Positions 39,743 through 47,915 of a stretch of DNA of 64,000 nucleotides are shown here, piece after piece; position 1 is the stretch's first letter, and every line of letters starts with the position of its first letter. The notes under the pieces were generated by a model. That model searched no databases. It saw only the letters and a list, made by a program, of their open reading frames with translations, and had not been told where the DNA came from. The position numbers and the translations under genes are program-made. Source of the DNA: Myxococcales bacterium (GTDB lineage Bacteria; Myxococcota; Polyangia; Nannocystales; Nannocystaceae); contig JAEUJW010000008.1 of the NCBI GenBank assembly GCA_016793465.1, positions 1 to 64,000 of the forward strand, in the 5' to 3' direction.

Positions 39743-40687
39743 ATGCGCGTCGAGCTCCGCGACCTCGGCAAGACCTACGACGGCCAGCACTGGGCCGTCC
39801 GCGGCCTCGACCTCGTCATCCCGACCGGCTCGATCCTCGGCCTCGTCGGCCCCAACGGCGCCGGCAAGTCGACCGCCCTGCGCATGCTGGCCACCGTGCT
39901 CGGCCCGACCGAGGGCGCCGTCCTCTACGACGGCGTGGCCCCTGGCGCCGACAAGACCGAGCTGCGGCGCCAGATCGGCTTTCTCGGCGACGGCAACCCG
40001 CTCTACAAGCACATGTCGCCGAGCGAGTACCTGCGGTTCTTCGGCCAGTGCTTCAAGATCCCCGCCGCCCAGCTCGGCGGCGCGATCGACGACATGCTGA
40101 CGACCTTCGACCTCGTCGACATGCGCGACACCCCGAGCGGCCAGCTCTCAAAGGGCATGCGCCAGCGCCTCCTGATCGCCCGCTGCCTGCTCCACGGCCC
40201 CCGCCTGCTCATCCTCGACGAGCCCGCCGACGGCCTCGACCCGCGCGGCCGCAGCGACCTCCGGGCGATCCTGGCCAGGACCCGCGCCCGCGGCGTCACC
40301 ATCCTGATCTCCTCGCACATCCTGCGCGAACTCGACGACCTCTGCGACCAGGTCGCGATCCTCCAGCAAGGCAAGCTCGTGGTCGCCGGCGAGGTCGCCG
40401 ACATCATCGAGCAGCACGAGGTCCGCCGGTTCGTCTACGAGCTGCGCCTTCTGTCCGGCGGCCAGCAGGCGCGGGAGATCCTGCTGCACCACCGCGCCCT
40501 CATCGAGTCGTCCGGCTTCGAGGACGGCTGCGAGACCCTCTCCATCCAGGTCCAGGGCGGCGAGGAGCTCATGGCCGACATCCTCGCCGCGCTCGTCGGC
40601 GCCGGCGTCCGCGTCGTCACCGCGAGCCGCGTACGCAGCCGCCTCGAAGATGTCTACAATCGTCTGTCCGGCGACCGCGTCGCCTGA
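39743..40687 (+). CDS. ABC transporter ATP-binding protein (ABC-2 exporter type)
   Basis: 314 residues: Walker A GPNGAGKST, Q-loop near RRQIGFLGD, signature reading LSKGMRQR (degenerate LSGGQ, common in ABC-2 exporters), Walker B LLILDEPADGLDP and H-loop LISSHIL. A C-terminal extension of about 85 residues follows, as in drug- or nodulation-type exporters. The partner permease starts 18 bp downstream with its own GGGAGAA site. TACGTT lies 12 nt before the ATG. The substrate is unknown. Confidence 0.92.
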   Translation: MRVELRDLGKTYDGQHWAVRGLDLVIPTGSILGLVGPNGAGKSTALRMLATVLGPTEGAVLYDGVAPGADKTELRRQIGFLGDGNPLYKHMSPSEYLRFFGQCFKIPAAQLGGAIDDMLTTFDLVDMRDTPSGQLSKGMRQRLLIARCLLHGPRLLILDEPADGLDPRGRSDLRAILARTRARGVTILISSHILRELDDLCDQVAILQQGKLVVAGEVADIIEQHEVRRFVYELRLLSGGQQAREILLHHRALIESSGFEDGCETLSIQVQGGEELMADILAALVGAGVRVVTASRVRSRLEDVYNRLSGDRVA

Positions 40688-40705
40688 TCCCCAGGGAGAA
40701 CCGCC

Positions 40706-42565
40706 ATGTCGCACCTGCGCCAGCTCCACGCCGCCTCGCTGCCGTTCGTCACCCGCGCCCTGCGCGGCGGACGGCGCCTCCGCTACGCCCTCGGGGCCCT
40801 GCTGCTCGCCGTCCTGACCGTCGTGCTCGGCTTCTGGATCGCCCTCGGCCCTGGCCGCCTCGAGCACGAGATGCGCACCAGCTTCGGCCTCGAGCGCTCG
40901 ATGTACACCCAGGAGATGGTCGACTACAGGGTGTTCGTCGACGACGCCGACGAGGTCGCCGAGCTCACCGCCCAGATCGCCGAGCTCCGCAGCCCCCACA
41001 CGCTGCGCCGGCTCGCCGTCGGCGACCACTACTACGGCGACGAGTACGACTGGCGGGCCATCAACGCCGTGCAGAACGGCATCGAGGCCCTCGAGTTCGC
41101 CGCCACCGCGTCGACCCACGACCGCCTGCAGGCCCAGCTGCAGCAGCGCGCCCGCGCCCTGCTCGAGCAGCTCGGCATCCCCGCCGACCGCCGCGTCGAG
41201 TGGATGTACTGGCACGACCCCGAGCACATGGGCCGCGTGCGCGCCGTGCTGGACAGCAACCTGAAGCCGACCGTCACCGTCTACAGCTCCCCGCTCGGCG
41301 TGCCCGACGCGGTCCGCCTGACCGGGCTGTTCGCCGGCGGCATCATCCTCGCCCTCCTCCTGCTGTTCGCGCCCGTGCTGGCCGGCACGCAGATGGCGCA
41401 GGAGGTCCACGAGAACACCCTGCAGCCGCTCACCGGCACCGCCCTCGACAGCCGCGACCTCGTGCTCGGCATGACCGCCGGCCCGCTGGTGATCGTCGGC
41501 CTGCTCGCCGCCCCGCAGCTCGTGCTCCTGTTCGGCGCCGCCCTCGCCGGCGGCCACGCGCTGCCCGCCCTCGGCATGCTCGGTGCGGCCCTCGCCGGCG
41601 CCCTCTTCCTCACCATGCTCGCCCAGCTCGCCGGCCTCGCCCTCGGCCGCCAGCGCACCCCGGGCCTGCTCGGCGTGGCCCTGCTCGGCGTGCTCGTGCC
41701 CCTGACCATGCTGGGCATCGCCCTCGCGGTCGAGCTGCCGTCGCGCGCCGTCGGCATGCTCGCCCTCCTCCCGCAGGCCGGCTCCGCCTTCCTGCTGTTC
41801 GAGGGCTTCGTCCCGCCGGTCCAGGAGACCACCGACTACTTCACCACGGGCGTCAGCAGCTACAGCCTCGCCGACGCCCACTTCGCCACCGCGGTCGGCG
41901 CGATCGGCATGCTCTGCTTCGCCTTCCTCGGCCTCCGCGCCCTCGAGCGCCGCATCGGCGACCTCGCCCCGACCGCCCTCACCCGCCTCGAGGCCACCGT
42001 CGGCGCGCTCGTCAGCGTCATCCTCATCACCCTCGCCAACCCCTGGCGCGGCAACCCCGGCGAGTTCTACCTCCTCAACTTCGGCCTCGTGCTCGTCCCG
42101 CTGGCGATCCTCCTCATGATGCGCGTGCCCCAGGTCGACGTGCCGCTGGCCCACCGCCGCATCCCGGTGCTCGGGCTGCTCGGCGAGTTCACCACCAACG
42201 TCGGCCTGTTCTTCGCCATCAGCACCGCCATGATGGGCCTCGGCCACCTGACGGTTCTCGACAGCCCGATCGCCCTCGCCTACACCGCCTGGACCATCGC
42301 CGTCGCCGGCCTCGTCGCCGTCCGCGTCGCCGCCCTGCCGCTGCGCCTGGCCACCAAGCTGTGGCTGGCCGTGTGCGTCATCGGCCTCGGCGCCGCCTAC
42401 GTCCACGCGGTCGAGTGGGCCCGCCGCCCCTACCACGACGTCGGCGACATCTTCGCCCTCTCGCAGATCAGCCCCGTCCTCGGCGTCGTCCAGGTCGCCC
42501 TCCTGATCGCCATCCCGTGGACCCTCGTCCGCGCCCTGCACAACCCGGCCTCGACCGCCGCTTGA
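40706..42565 (+). CDS. ABC-2-type permease with large extracytoplasmic domain
   Basis: 619 residues: one membrane segment (about 29-50), a large soluble extracytoplasmic domain (about 55-210, with HEMRTSFGLERSMYTQEMVDYRVF), then a core of about six membrane segments (210-420) and five or six more toward the C-terminus (430-600). The layout fits ABC-2 permeases fused to extra membrane segments. MAQEVHENTLQPLTGTALDSRDLVLG is the coupling region typical of ABC-2 proteins. It forms an exporter with the upstream ATPase. Confidence 0.85.
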   Translation: MSHLRQLHAASLPFVTRALRGGRRLRYALGALLLAVLTVVLGFWIALGPGRLEHEMRTSFGLERSMYTQEMVDYRVFVDDADEVAELTAQIAELRSPHTLRRLAVGDHYYGDEYDWRAINAVQNGIEALEFAATASTHDRLQAQLQQRARALLEQLGIPADRRVEWMYWHDPEHMGRVRAVLDSNLKPTVTVYSSPLGVPDAVRLTGLFAGGIILALLLLFAPVLAGTQMAQEVHENTLQPLTGTALDSRDLVLGMTAGPLVIVGLLAAPQLVLLFGAALAGGHALPALGMLGAALAGALFLTMLAQLAGLALGRQRTPGLLGVALLGVLVPLTMLGIALAVELPSRAVGMLALLPQAGSAFLLFEGFVPPVQETTDYFTTGVSSYSLADAHFATAVGAIGMLCFAFLGLRALERRIGDLAPTALTRLEATVGALVSVILITLANPWRGNPGEFYLLNFGLVLVPLAILLMMRVPQVDVPLAHRRIPVLGLLGEFTTNVGLFFAISTAMMGLGHLTVLDSPIALAYTAWTIAVAGLVAVRVAALPLRLATKLWLAVCVIGLGAAYVHAVEWARRPYHDVGDIFALSQISPVLGVVQVALLIAIPWTLVRALHNPASTAA

Positions 42566-42585
42566 GCGCACGCCTCGCCCACGCC

Positions 42586-42614
42586 GCGCCCGGACGGATC
42601 TCCCGCCCGGGCGC
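42586..42614. terminator. Hairpin between convergent genes
   Basis: 8-bp perfect stem GCGCCCGG / CCGGGCGC with a 13-nt loop between the ABC permease stop and the convergent 42636 gene; it could serve both directions. Confidence 0.5.
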
Positions 42615-42635
42615 GCCTGCTTCGTCACGCCGCGC

Positions 42636-43349
42636 TCACGACCCGCGGTACGGGTCGGGGTCGTAGCGCAGCAGGGCCGCCTCGAACGCCTCGAGGTGCT
42701 CCGCGATCAGCTCCATCCGCCGGCGCTCGAGCGCCTCGTCGAGCGGCCCGCGCACGGCCCGGACCCGGGCCCGCATCGACTCGTCCGGCGCCGCCCCGGC
42801 CCCCGATCGCAGCTCGTCGCCGAGCAGCACCGCCTCGACGTCGCGGTGCGACAGCCCCAGCCGGTCGAACACCTCGCGCTCGAGCGGGCCCGCGTCGCGC
42901 ACCGCCGAGATCCACGCCCACACCCACTCGCCGATCGCCGGATCTCCCGGCGTCGCCGCCTCGATGGCGAGACGCAGCACACGTGTCTCTTCGGCCAGCC
43001 TCGCGACCGCGGGCGGCAAGTGCCCGACCGCAAGCGCGACGTCTGCGCCCGCCCGGACCTGGCGCTCGAGCAACCACCCCGGCCGCGTGAGAACCCGACT
43101 GAACAGCGGCAAGCAGGCCACGCTGACCACCACCACGAAGAACCCGAGCCGCAGCAGATCGAACCCGACGAGCGTGGCCAACGCCAGCGCACCGATCCAC
43201 GAGACCACCTGCCAGATCGCCAGGAGCACCGCCCAGCGGCCCCATTGCACCCGCCTGGCCGCGACCGCGGCGACTCCCCGCTCACGACGGGCGGCGCGCG
43301 CCTGCGCGCGGATCGCCAAGCCACTCGCCGCCCGCTCGTCCGACTTCAC
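42636..43349 (-). CDS. Membrane protein with two helices and a helical cytoplasmic domain
   Basis: 237 residues from the GTG at 43349, with TACACT 9 nt upstream and TTGTCG 18 nt before that; a TTG at 43388 is in frame but lies before the promoter. An Arg/Ala-rich N-tail, two adjacent membrane segments (about 36-58 and 60-83), then a charged helical domain (about 95-237) with LAEETRVLRLAIEA and HRDVEAVLLGDELRSG. Family not recognised. A degenerate palindrome copy (42981-43000) encodes EETRVL. Confidence 0.7.
   Translation of the reverse strand: MKSDERAASGLAIRAQARAARRERGVAAVAARRVQWGRWAVLLAIWQVVSWIGALALATLVGFDLLRLGFFVVVVSVACLPLFSRVLTRPGWLLERQVRAGADVALAVGHLPPAVARLAEETRVLRLAIEAATPGDPAIGEWVWAWISAVRDAGPLEREVFDRLGLSHRDVEAVLLGDELRSGAGAAPDESMRARVRAVRGPLDEALERRRMELIAEHLEAFEAALLRYDPDPYRGS
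42981..43000. repeat. Degenerate dispersed palindrome copy (coding)
   Basis: Half-sites TGTCT and GGCCA around CTTC; very like the intergenic copy at 45519-45538 but with two core mismatches. Confidence 0.4.
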
Positions 43350-43504
43350 CGGACCGGCAGTGTAGTGGCCACTCCCCGCCCCCGACAACAGCCGGCAATG
43401 CCTGCCGCTCGCTCGTTTCGACGCGCCGATGCGGTTAGAATGCGTCGCCCCGCCGCGGTCTACCGCTGCGACCCTCGACGCTCGCCCCCGACACCGGAGT
43501 GCCC

Positions 43505-44278
43505 ATGACCCTCACCGACACGACCGTCCCCGCTTCACGGCCCGAAGCCGCCGCACGTCCCCGCCGTCGCCGCCTGTCCCGCGCGCTCGCCCTCGCCGCC
43601 ACCGTCGCCACCTCCGTCGTCGCCAGCAACGCCGTCGCCCCCACGGCCGAGGCCGCGGTCCCCCGCGTGCTGCGACCCGGCACCCGCCCCATGCAGTTCC
43701 TGTTCGGCTTCGGGCCGTCGTTCGGCATCGGCGGCAGCCGCTGGGTCTACGGCTACTGCTACGGCAACGGCAACTGCGACGGCCGCTACTACTACGGCGG
43801 GTACGGCCGCTACGGCGGCGCCTTCAAGCTCAGCCAGGAGTTCAACTACCACTTCTCCGGCAACGCCTCCGGCCCCGCCCTCGGCGTGCTCCTCAACGAG
43901 GAGTTCTCCGGCCCCTACTTCGGCTTCAACATCGCCCCGAAGTTCACCTACGACATCCAGCCCAAGCGCGACCTGGGCCTCTACATCTCGCCCAGCGTCT
44001 CGTTCGGCTACCACCTCGATCACTACGCGTCGTACTGGTACACGGGCAACCCCTACGCCTACAACTACCACGCCGCCAACCTGCAGTTCGGCGTCGCCCT
44101 GAAGCTCAGCCTCGGCGACCGCGGCGTGGTCTTCCTGCAGCTCCCCAACTTCGACTTCGTGATCGGACCGGGCGGCTACTACCGCGATGTCTACGGCGGC
44201 TGCCCCCCGGGCTACGGCTGCGGCGCCTACTTCCGGGCCAAGCTCGACGTCATGTTCGGCGGCGGCGTCGCCTTCTGA
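43505..44278 (+). CDS. Putative outer-membrane beta-barrel protein
   Basis: 257 residues from the ATG at 43505, supported by GGAG 5 nt upstream (GTG at 43499 overlaps that site). Signal peptide about 1-48 (RRRRLSRALALAATVATSVVASNAVAPTAEA). The mature part is Gly/Tyr/Phe-rich (YGYCYGNGNCDGRYYYGGYGRYGG), with alternating strands (FKLSQEFNYHFSG, PYFGFNIAPKFTYDIQ, GLYISPSVSFGYHLD, NLQFGVALKLSLGD) and a terminal Phe in FGGGVAF, as expected for a small beta-barrel. Possible disulfide pairs: CYGNGNC and CPPGYGC. Confidence 0.75.
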   Translation: MTLTDTTVPASRPEAAARPRRRRLSRALALAATVATSVVASNAVAPTAEAAVPRVLRPGTRPMQFLFGFGPSFGIGGSRWVYGYCYGNGNCDGRYYYGGYGRYGGAFKLSQEFNYHFSGNASGPALGVLLNEEFSGPYFGFNIAPKFTYDIQPKRDLGLYISPSVSFGYHLDHYASYWYTGNPYAYNYHAANLQFGVALKLSLGDRGVVFLQLPNFDFVIGPGGYYRDVYGGCPPGYGCGAYFRAKLDVMFGGGVAF

Positions 44279-44303
44279 TCGCCCCGCACGCCCCCCACCA
44301 CGC

Positions 44304-44329
44304 GGCGCCCTCGTCCCACGAGCGGCGCC
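44304..44329 (+). terminator. Strong hairpin downstream of the beta-barrel gene
   Basis: GGCGCC-CTCGT-CCC-ACGAG-C-GGCGCC: 11 bp of stem with one bulge, 26 bp after the stop; no T-tract. Confidence 0.55.
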
Positions 44330-44343
44330 GCGTCGCGTTCGTC

Positions 44344-44590
44344 CCCCGCGCGACCGCCCTCGTTCGCCCTCGCATGCATCTGCTCGCGTGATCGCCGGCC
44401 CCATCGCTCGCCCGTGCAGCCCTCGACCGGCGAGCCCCTCGCCGTATTCCCCGATCCTCTGGCCCCGCGCGACCGCCCTCGTTCGCCCTCGCATGCGTCT
44501 GCTCGCGTGATCGCCGGCCCCATCGCTCGCCCGTGCAGCCCTCGACCGGCGAGCCCCTCGCCGTATTCCCCGATCCTCTGGCCCCGCGCG
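44344..44590. repeat. Tandem duplication, 2.07 copies of 119 bp
   Basis: Unit 1 is 44344-44462, unit 2 is 44463-44581, then a 9-bp start of a third. The units differ at one base that I can find (44378 A versus 44497 G). Near-identity implies recent origin. Each unit has an ATGC-containing palindromic GCATGC and a TATTCC stretch. Confidence 0.85.
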
Positions 44591-44613
44591 CGCCGCCTCG
44601 CTACCCTGCCCGC

Positions 44614-45471
44614 GTGCCTCACCCAGCCGCACCGCCCGTGGCGATCGCCGGCCTCGGCTTCCTCGGCCGCGCCCTCGCCGACGCCCTCGCCGCCGAGCTC
44701 GCGCCCGCCGAGCTGCCGATCCGCGCCGTCACTCGCACCTGTCCCGAAGCACCTGTCCCCGAGGCCATCCGGTTGCACGCCCTCGACCTGCGCACGGCGG
44801 CCCCCGCCGACATCGCCGCCGCCCTCGGCCCCGCGCGCAGCCTCGTGATCTGCCTGGCCGCCGGCCGCACCCAGGACCCGCGCGACCTCTACCTCGGCGC
44901 CACCGCCCGCCTGCTCGCCGCCGCCGGCGATCGCCTCGCCCGCGTCGTCTACACCTCGTCGACGTCGGCGCTCCCCGATCGCGACGCGTGGCTCGACGAC
45001 GACTGCCCCGACCCCCCCGAGCACGCGCGCGGCCAAATCCAGCGCGCCGCCGAGGACCTCGTGCGCACCGCCTGCGAGGCCCGCGACATCCCCTGGACCA
45101 TCCTCCGCCTCGCCGGCCTCTACGGCCCCGGCCGCCCGCTGTTCCGCATCTACCGCGACGACCCCGGCGCCACCCAGCCCGGCGATGGCATGCAGGCGAC
45201 CAACCTCGTGCACCGCGACGACGCCGTCGCCGCCTGCATCGCCGCCCTCGCGCTCCCGCCGGACATACGCGCGGTGGTCAACGTCTGCGACGACGACCAC
45301 CGCTCGCGTCGCGCCATGTTCGCCGCGCTCGCCGCCGCCGCCGGACGCCCCGAGCCGACCTGGGAGCTCCCCGCCGGCCCGCTCCACGGCAAGCGCGTGG
45401 GCAACGATCGCCTGAAGCGGCTGCTCGGCGTCACCCTCCGTCACCCCGAGCACGACCTCGCGTCCGTCTGA
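44614..45471 (+). CDS. Extended SDR / NAD(P)-dependent epimerase-like protein
   Basis: 285 residues from the GTG at 44614, with TACCCT exactly 6 nt upstream. N-terminal Rossmann motif AGLGFLGRALAD. VYTSSTSALPD corresponds to the catalytic Ser/Thr region. The usual YxxxK is not obvious (the nearby stretch is ARGQIQRAAEDLV), so this is an atypical SDR more like SDR nucleoside-sugar-epimerase relatives of unknown activity. ILRLAGLYGPGRPLF follows the expected position. Two degenerate palindrome copies encode TCPEAPVPEAIRL. The stop overlaps a further copy. Confidence 0.78.
   Translation: MPHPAAPPVAIAGLGFLGRALADALAAELAPAELPIRAVTRTCPEAPVPEAIRLHALDLRTAAPADIAAALGPARSLVICLAAGRTQDPRDLYLGATARLLAAAGDRLARVVYTSSTSALPDRDAWLDDDCPDPPEHARGQIQRAAEDLVRTACEARDIPWTILRLAGLYGPGRPLFRIYRDDPGATQPGDGMQATNLVHRDDAVAACIAALALPPDIRAVVNVCDDDHRSRRAMFAALAAAAGRPEPTWELPAGPLHGKRVGNDRLKRLLGVTLRHPEHDLASV
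44737..44770. repeat. Two adjacent degenerate palindrome copies (coding)
   Basis: TGTCC half-sites at 44740 and 44754; the second reads ACCTGTCCCCGAGGCCATCC (one core mismatch), the first has lost its right half. Both lie inside the SDR gene. Confidence 0.6.
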
Positions 45472-45490
45472 CCTGTCCCGAAGGCCATCT
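45471..45490. repeat. Dispersed palindrome copy (at a stop codon)
   Basis: ACCTGTCCCGAAGGCCATCT; its first base is the last base of the SDR stop codon TGA. Confidence 0.65.
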
Positions 45491-45518
45491 CCCGTCATCC
45501 CACACCGCCGCCGATCAC

Positions 45519-45538
45519 ACCTGTCTCTTCGGACATCC
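45519..45538. repeat. Dispersed palindrome copy (intergenic)
   Basis: ACCTGTCTCTTCGGACATCC; one core mismatch, TCC-type flank, 48 bp from the previous copy. Confidence 0.7.
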
Positions 45539-45615
45539 ACGCGAGCACCGACTCGCCCCGGCGGCGCCCGCGTACGGACGAATCGAATAAAAATGGAAGT
45601 ATTTTCGCGCCGGCC

Positions 45616-45642
45616 TTGCGCGGCCCCCTCGCGTGCTTAAAA
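45616..45642 (+). promoter_or_regulatory. AT-rich promoter region of the 45652 gene
   Basis: TTGCGC at 45616-45621, 15 nt, TTAAAA at 45637-45642, nine nt before the ATG. An unusually AT-rich patch (45586-45606, GAATAAAAATGGAAGTATTTT-like) lies just upstream and could be an UP element. Confidence 0.4.
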
Positions 45643-45651
45643 GCTTTCGCC

Positions 45652-46626
45652 ATGCTCCCGGTCGCCTCCGCTGTCACCCACGTCTTGCCAGTACCGACCG
45701 ACGGCGCCGCCGGTCCCACCATCGACCTCGGCGATCTCCAGTCCGAGCTGGAAGATGTCGCCGCCGAGGCGCTGCGCGCCCGCACGGCAGGCCTGACCCT
45801 GCTCGAGGCCCTGCGCGACCCCGGCTATCGCGTGCTCCGCAGCTTCCACCAGGACATCCGCGACGCCCTGTTCGTCGAGATCCCCCAGGAGTTCGAGCCG
45901 TGGGCCCGCGCCGCCGCCGGCGTCGGCGAGCCGATCCGCGGCCTCGACGGCCCGCGCCTGCAGCAGACCCTGTACGCCTTCGCCGCCCAGTCGTTCGCCC
46001 CGCAGACCGAGACCACCCACCCCGACGGCCTCGCCCACGCCGCCGACCCGGCCGACCTCGCCGACCTCCAGGCCGCGCTCGCCGAGCTGCTCGTGTTCGA
46101 GGCCGTGCGCCTGCGCCTCCTCGTCACCGCCCTCGCCAGCGACGAGTTCGAGGTGCTCGGCGGCGAAGAGTCCGACGTCGACGCGATCGCCTGGGCCGAG
46201 GTCGAGGCCCTCATCCACCGCCCCGAGCTCGCCGAGCCCGGCGTTCGCCCGCTCACCGTCATCCTCGCCGCCGCCAACGTCGCCCTCGCCCGCGACACCG
46301 CCGAGCGCGCCGAGCTGCTGCGCCTGACGGCCGACGACACCCGCGAGGAGCTCCGCATGCGCGCCCGCCTGCGCTCCGCCCTCCGCGAGCTGCGCCTGCC
46401 CGAGTCCGTCCTCCTCGAGAACGCCCTGTCCGGCCTCCTCGGCGGCGACCGCCTCGAGCTGGTCGAGCTGCAAGCCGAGCGCCCCGTCGCCCTCGACGGC
46501 CTCTCGCGTCAGGCCATGGACCAGCGCGTGTCTCGCGGCCGCCGCAGCCTCGCCCAGGCCCGCACCTCCTGGCCGCGCCGCCGCCGCCCCGCCCTGTTCG
46601 ACCTCCTCCGCGGCACCAACTCGTGA
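45652..46626 (+). CDS. Helical cytoplasmic protein, unknown function
   Basis: 324 residues, almost wholly Ala/Leu/Glu/Arg helix, no signal peptide or membrane segment. Notable stretches: DLQSELEDVAAEALRARTAGLTLLEALRDPGYRVLRSF, LLVFEAVRLRLLVTALASDEFE and the basic C-terminus RQAMDQRVSRGRRSLAQARTSWPRRRRPALFDLLRG. I do not recognise the family. The Arg-rich tail could contact nucleic acid or membrane. A hairpin follows within 20 bp of the stop. Confidence 0.7.
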   Translation: MLPVASAVTHVLPVPTDGAAGPTIDLGDLQSELEDVAAEALRARTAGLTLLEALRDPGYRVLRSFHQDIRDALFVEIPQEFEPWARAAAGVGEPIRGLDGPRLQQTLYAFAAQSFAPQTETTHPDGLAHAADPADLADLQAALAELLVFEAVRLRLLVTALASDEFEVLGGEESDVDAIAWAEVEALIHRPELAEPGVRPLTVILAAANVALARDTAERAELLRLTADDTREELRMRARLRSALRELRLPESVLLENALSGLLGGDRLELVELQAERPVALDGLSRQAMDQRVSRGRRSLAQARTSWPRRRRPALFDLLRGTNS

Positions 46627-46642
46627 CCGAGCGAGCCTCTCC

Positions 46643-46675
46643 GGGCCGGCAGACCCGAGCGGGTCCCGCCGGCCC
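46643..46675 (+). terminator. Large hairpin after the 45652 gene
   Basis: Outer stem GGGCCGGC / GCCGGCCC (8 bp), inner stem GACCC-GAGC-GGGTC, small internal loop; followed after 5 nt by GTCGTTTAAAAA. Probable terminator. Confidence 0.65.
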
Positions 46676-46728
46676 GCAGTCGTTTAAAAAGCCCGCGAAC
46701 TCGCCGCCGCGGCCCCCGTGAGCCGGAT

Positions 46729-46757
46729 TTGAACCGCCCCCGGCGTGCATGTATGCT
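46729..46757 (+). promoter_or_regulatory. Promoter of the lspA pair
   Basis: TTGAAC (46729-46734), exactly 17 nt, TATGCT (46752-46757), then 10 nt to the ATG at 46768. Confidence 0.72.
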
Positions 46758-46767
46758 GCGCGCCCGC

Positions 46768-47340
46768 ATGTCCGACGCCCCCGCGCCCGTTGCTCCCGGC
46801 GAGGCCGCCACCTCGCCCGCCGCCCTGCCGCCGCCTCCGAGCCGGGGCAGCCGAATCGCCCTCGTCCTCGCCGTCCTCGTCCCCGCGCTCGCGCTCGACC
46901 TGTGGACCAAGGAGTGGGCCTGGCAGAACCTGCGCCAGTTCCCCGGCAAGGTCATCGTCCAGAACTTCTTCCACCTCGAGTTCGCCTTCAACACCGGCAG
47001 CGCGTTCGGCTTCCTGCGGGACGCCGCCTGGTCGCGCATGTTCTTCATCGGCATCACCGTCGCCGCGCTGGTCTACATGGCCCGCCTCGCGTGGACCCTG
47101 CCGACGCGCTGGCCCTCCGCGTTCATCGCCGTCGGCCTGATCGCCTCGGGCGCGCTCGGCAACCTCCACGACCGCTTCATGCGCGTCTACCACGACAACT
47201 ACGGCGTCGTGGACTTCATCGTCGTGTTCTACTGGCCCGGCAAGCGCTGGCCCGCCTTCAACATCGCCGACGCGGCCCTCGTCGCCGGCGTGCTGCTGTT
47301 CATGATCTACCTCCGCCGCCACGGCGATCGCCCGGCCTGA
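46768..47340 (+). CDS. lspA: Signal peptidase II (first of two)
   Basis: 190 residues from the ATG at 46768; an earlier ATG at 46753 lies inside the -10 box. An extra Pro/Ala N-tail of about 25 residues precedes four membrane segments. LspA motifs are present: LDLWTKEWAW, FNTGSAFGFL, GNLHDRFMR, GVVDFIVVFYW (catalytic Asp) and FNIADAALVAG (second catalytic Asp). It is an inner-membrane aspartyl protease that removes signal peptides from prolipoproteins. It is followed 5 bp later by a second lspA. Paired lspA genes are known in Myxococcus xanthus. Confidence 0.93.
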   Translation: MSDAPAPVAPGEAATSPAALPPPPSRGSRIALVLAVLVPALALDLWTKEWAWQNLRQFPGKVIVQNFFHLEFAFNTGSAFGFLRDAAWSRMFFIGITVAALVYMARLAWTLPTRWPSAFIAVGLIASGALGNLHDRFMRVYHDNYGVVDFIVVFYWPGKRWPAFNIADAALVAGVLLFMIYLRRHGDRPA

Positions 47341-47345
47341 TCCGC

Positions 47346-47900
47346 ATGTCGCCTTCGGAGTCCGCCCTGCGCCGTCGCGCCGTCATCGCCACCGCCGTCA
47401 CCGCGGCGCTGTCGCTGGCCGTCGACCTCGCGACCAAGAGCTGGGCCTGGAACAACCTCCGCGACGGTGACCGCGTCACCGTCATCAAGCACTGGTTCTA
47501 CCTCGACTTCAGCTTCAACACCGGCTCGGCGTTCGGCTTCCTCCGCGGCACCGCGTACGCGCGCCCGCTGTTCATCACCATCACCCTGCTCACCGTCGTC
47601 TACATGGCCGCGCTCGCGCGCAAGCTGCCGGCCCGGCGCCTCTACGGGTTCGTCGCCATCGGCCTCATCATCGGCGGCGCCCTCGGCAACCTCCACGACC
47701 GCCTGTTCCGCCAGCTCGACGTCGGCGGCACGATGACCCACGGCGTCGTCGACTTCATCCAGATCTTCTACAGCCGCAACCACTTCAGCTGGCCCAACTT
47801 CAACATCGCCGACACCACCCTCGTGATCGGCGTGGTCCTCCTGATCCCCTTCCTGCTGCTGCACGCCCCCGACCCCGAGCCCGCGAAGCCGACCGCATGA
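47346..47900 (+). CDS. lspA: Signal peptidase II (second of two)
   Basis: 184 residues, ATG 5 bp after the first lspA stop, so co-transcribed. Four membrane segments. Motifs: VDLATKSWAWNNLRDG, FNTGSAFGFLRG, GNLHDRLFRQ, GVVDFIQIFYS and FNIADTTLVIG, with both catalytic Asp residues retained. The insert before VVDF (LDVGGTMTH) is longer than in the first copy. Both copies look active, so they may differ in substrate range or give resistance to an LspA-targeting antibiotic such as myxovirescin (established for Myxococcus; inference here). Confidence 0.93.
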   Translation: MSPSESALRRRAVIATAVTAALSLAVDLATKSWAWNNLRDGDRVTVIKHWFYLDFSFNTGSAFGFLRGTAYARPLFITITLLTVVYMAALARKLPARRLYGFVAIGLIIGGALGNLHDRLFRQLDVGGTMTHGVVDFIQIFYSRNHFSWPNFNIADTTLVIGVVLLIPFLLLHAPDPEPAKPTA

Positions 47901-47915
47901 TCGCCGCGGCGCGCC

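Larger units (their letters stand above)
44279..44613. other. 335-bp intergenic region with hairpin and 119-bp tandem duplication
   Basis: It holds a terminator-like hairpin at its left end and two nearly identical 119-bp units that run up to the promoter of the SDR gene. Short reading frames here are shared between both units and have no coding character. Confidence 0.8.

Noticed and set aside
40148..42628. 826-codon minus-strand frame opposite the ABC transporter genes
   Set aside because: Antisense shadow; the plus strand encodes Walker motifs and membrane segments.
46716..46738. tRNA T-arm-like sequence on the minus strand (GGTTCAAATCCGGC, as in some tRNAs)
   Set aside because: The stem has a mismatch, and no D-arm, anticodon arm or acceptor partner is found upstream. 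The same bases form the -35 box of the lspA promoter, so neither a tRNA nor an att site is supported.
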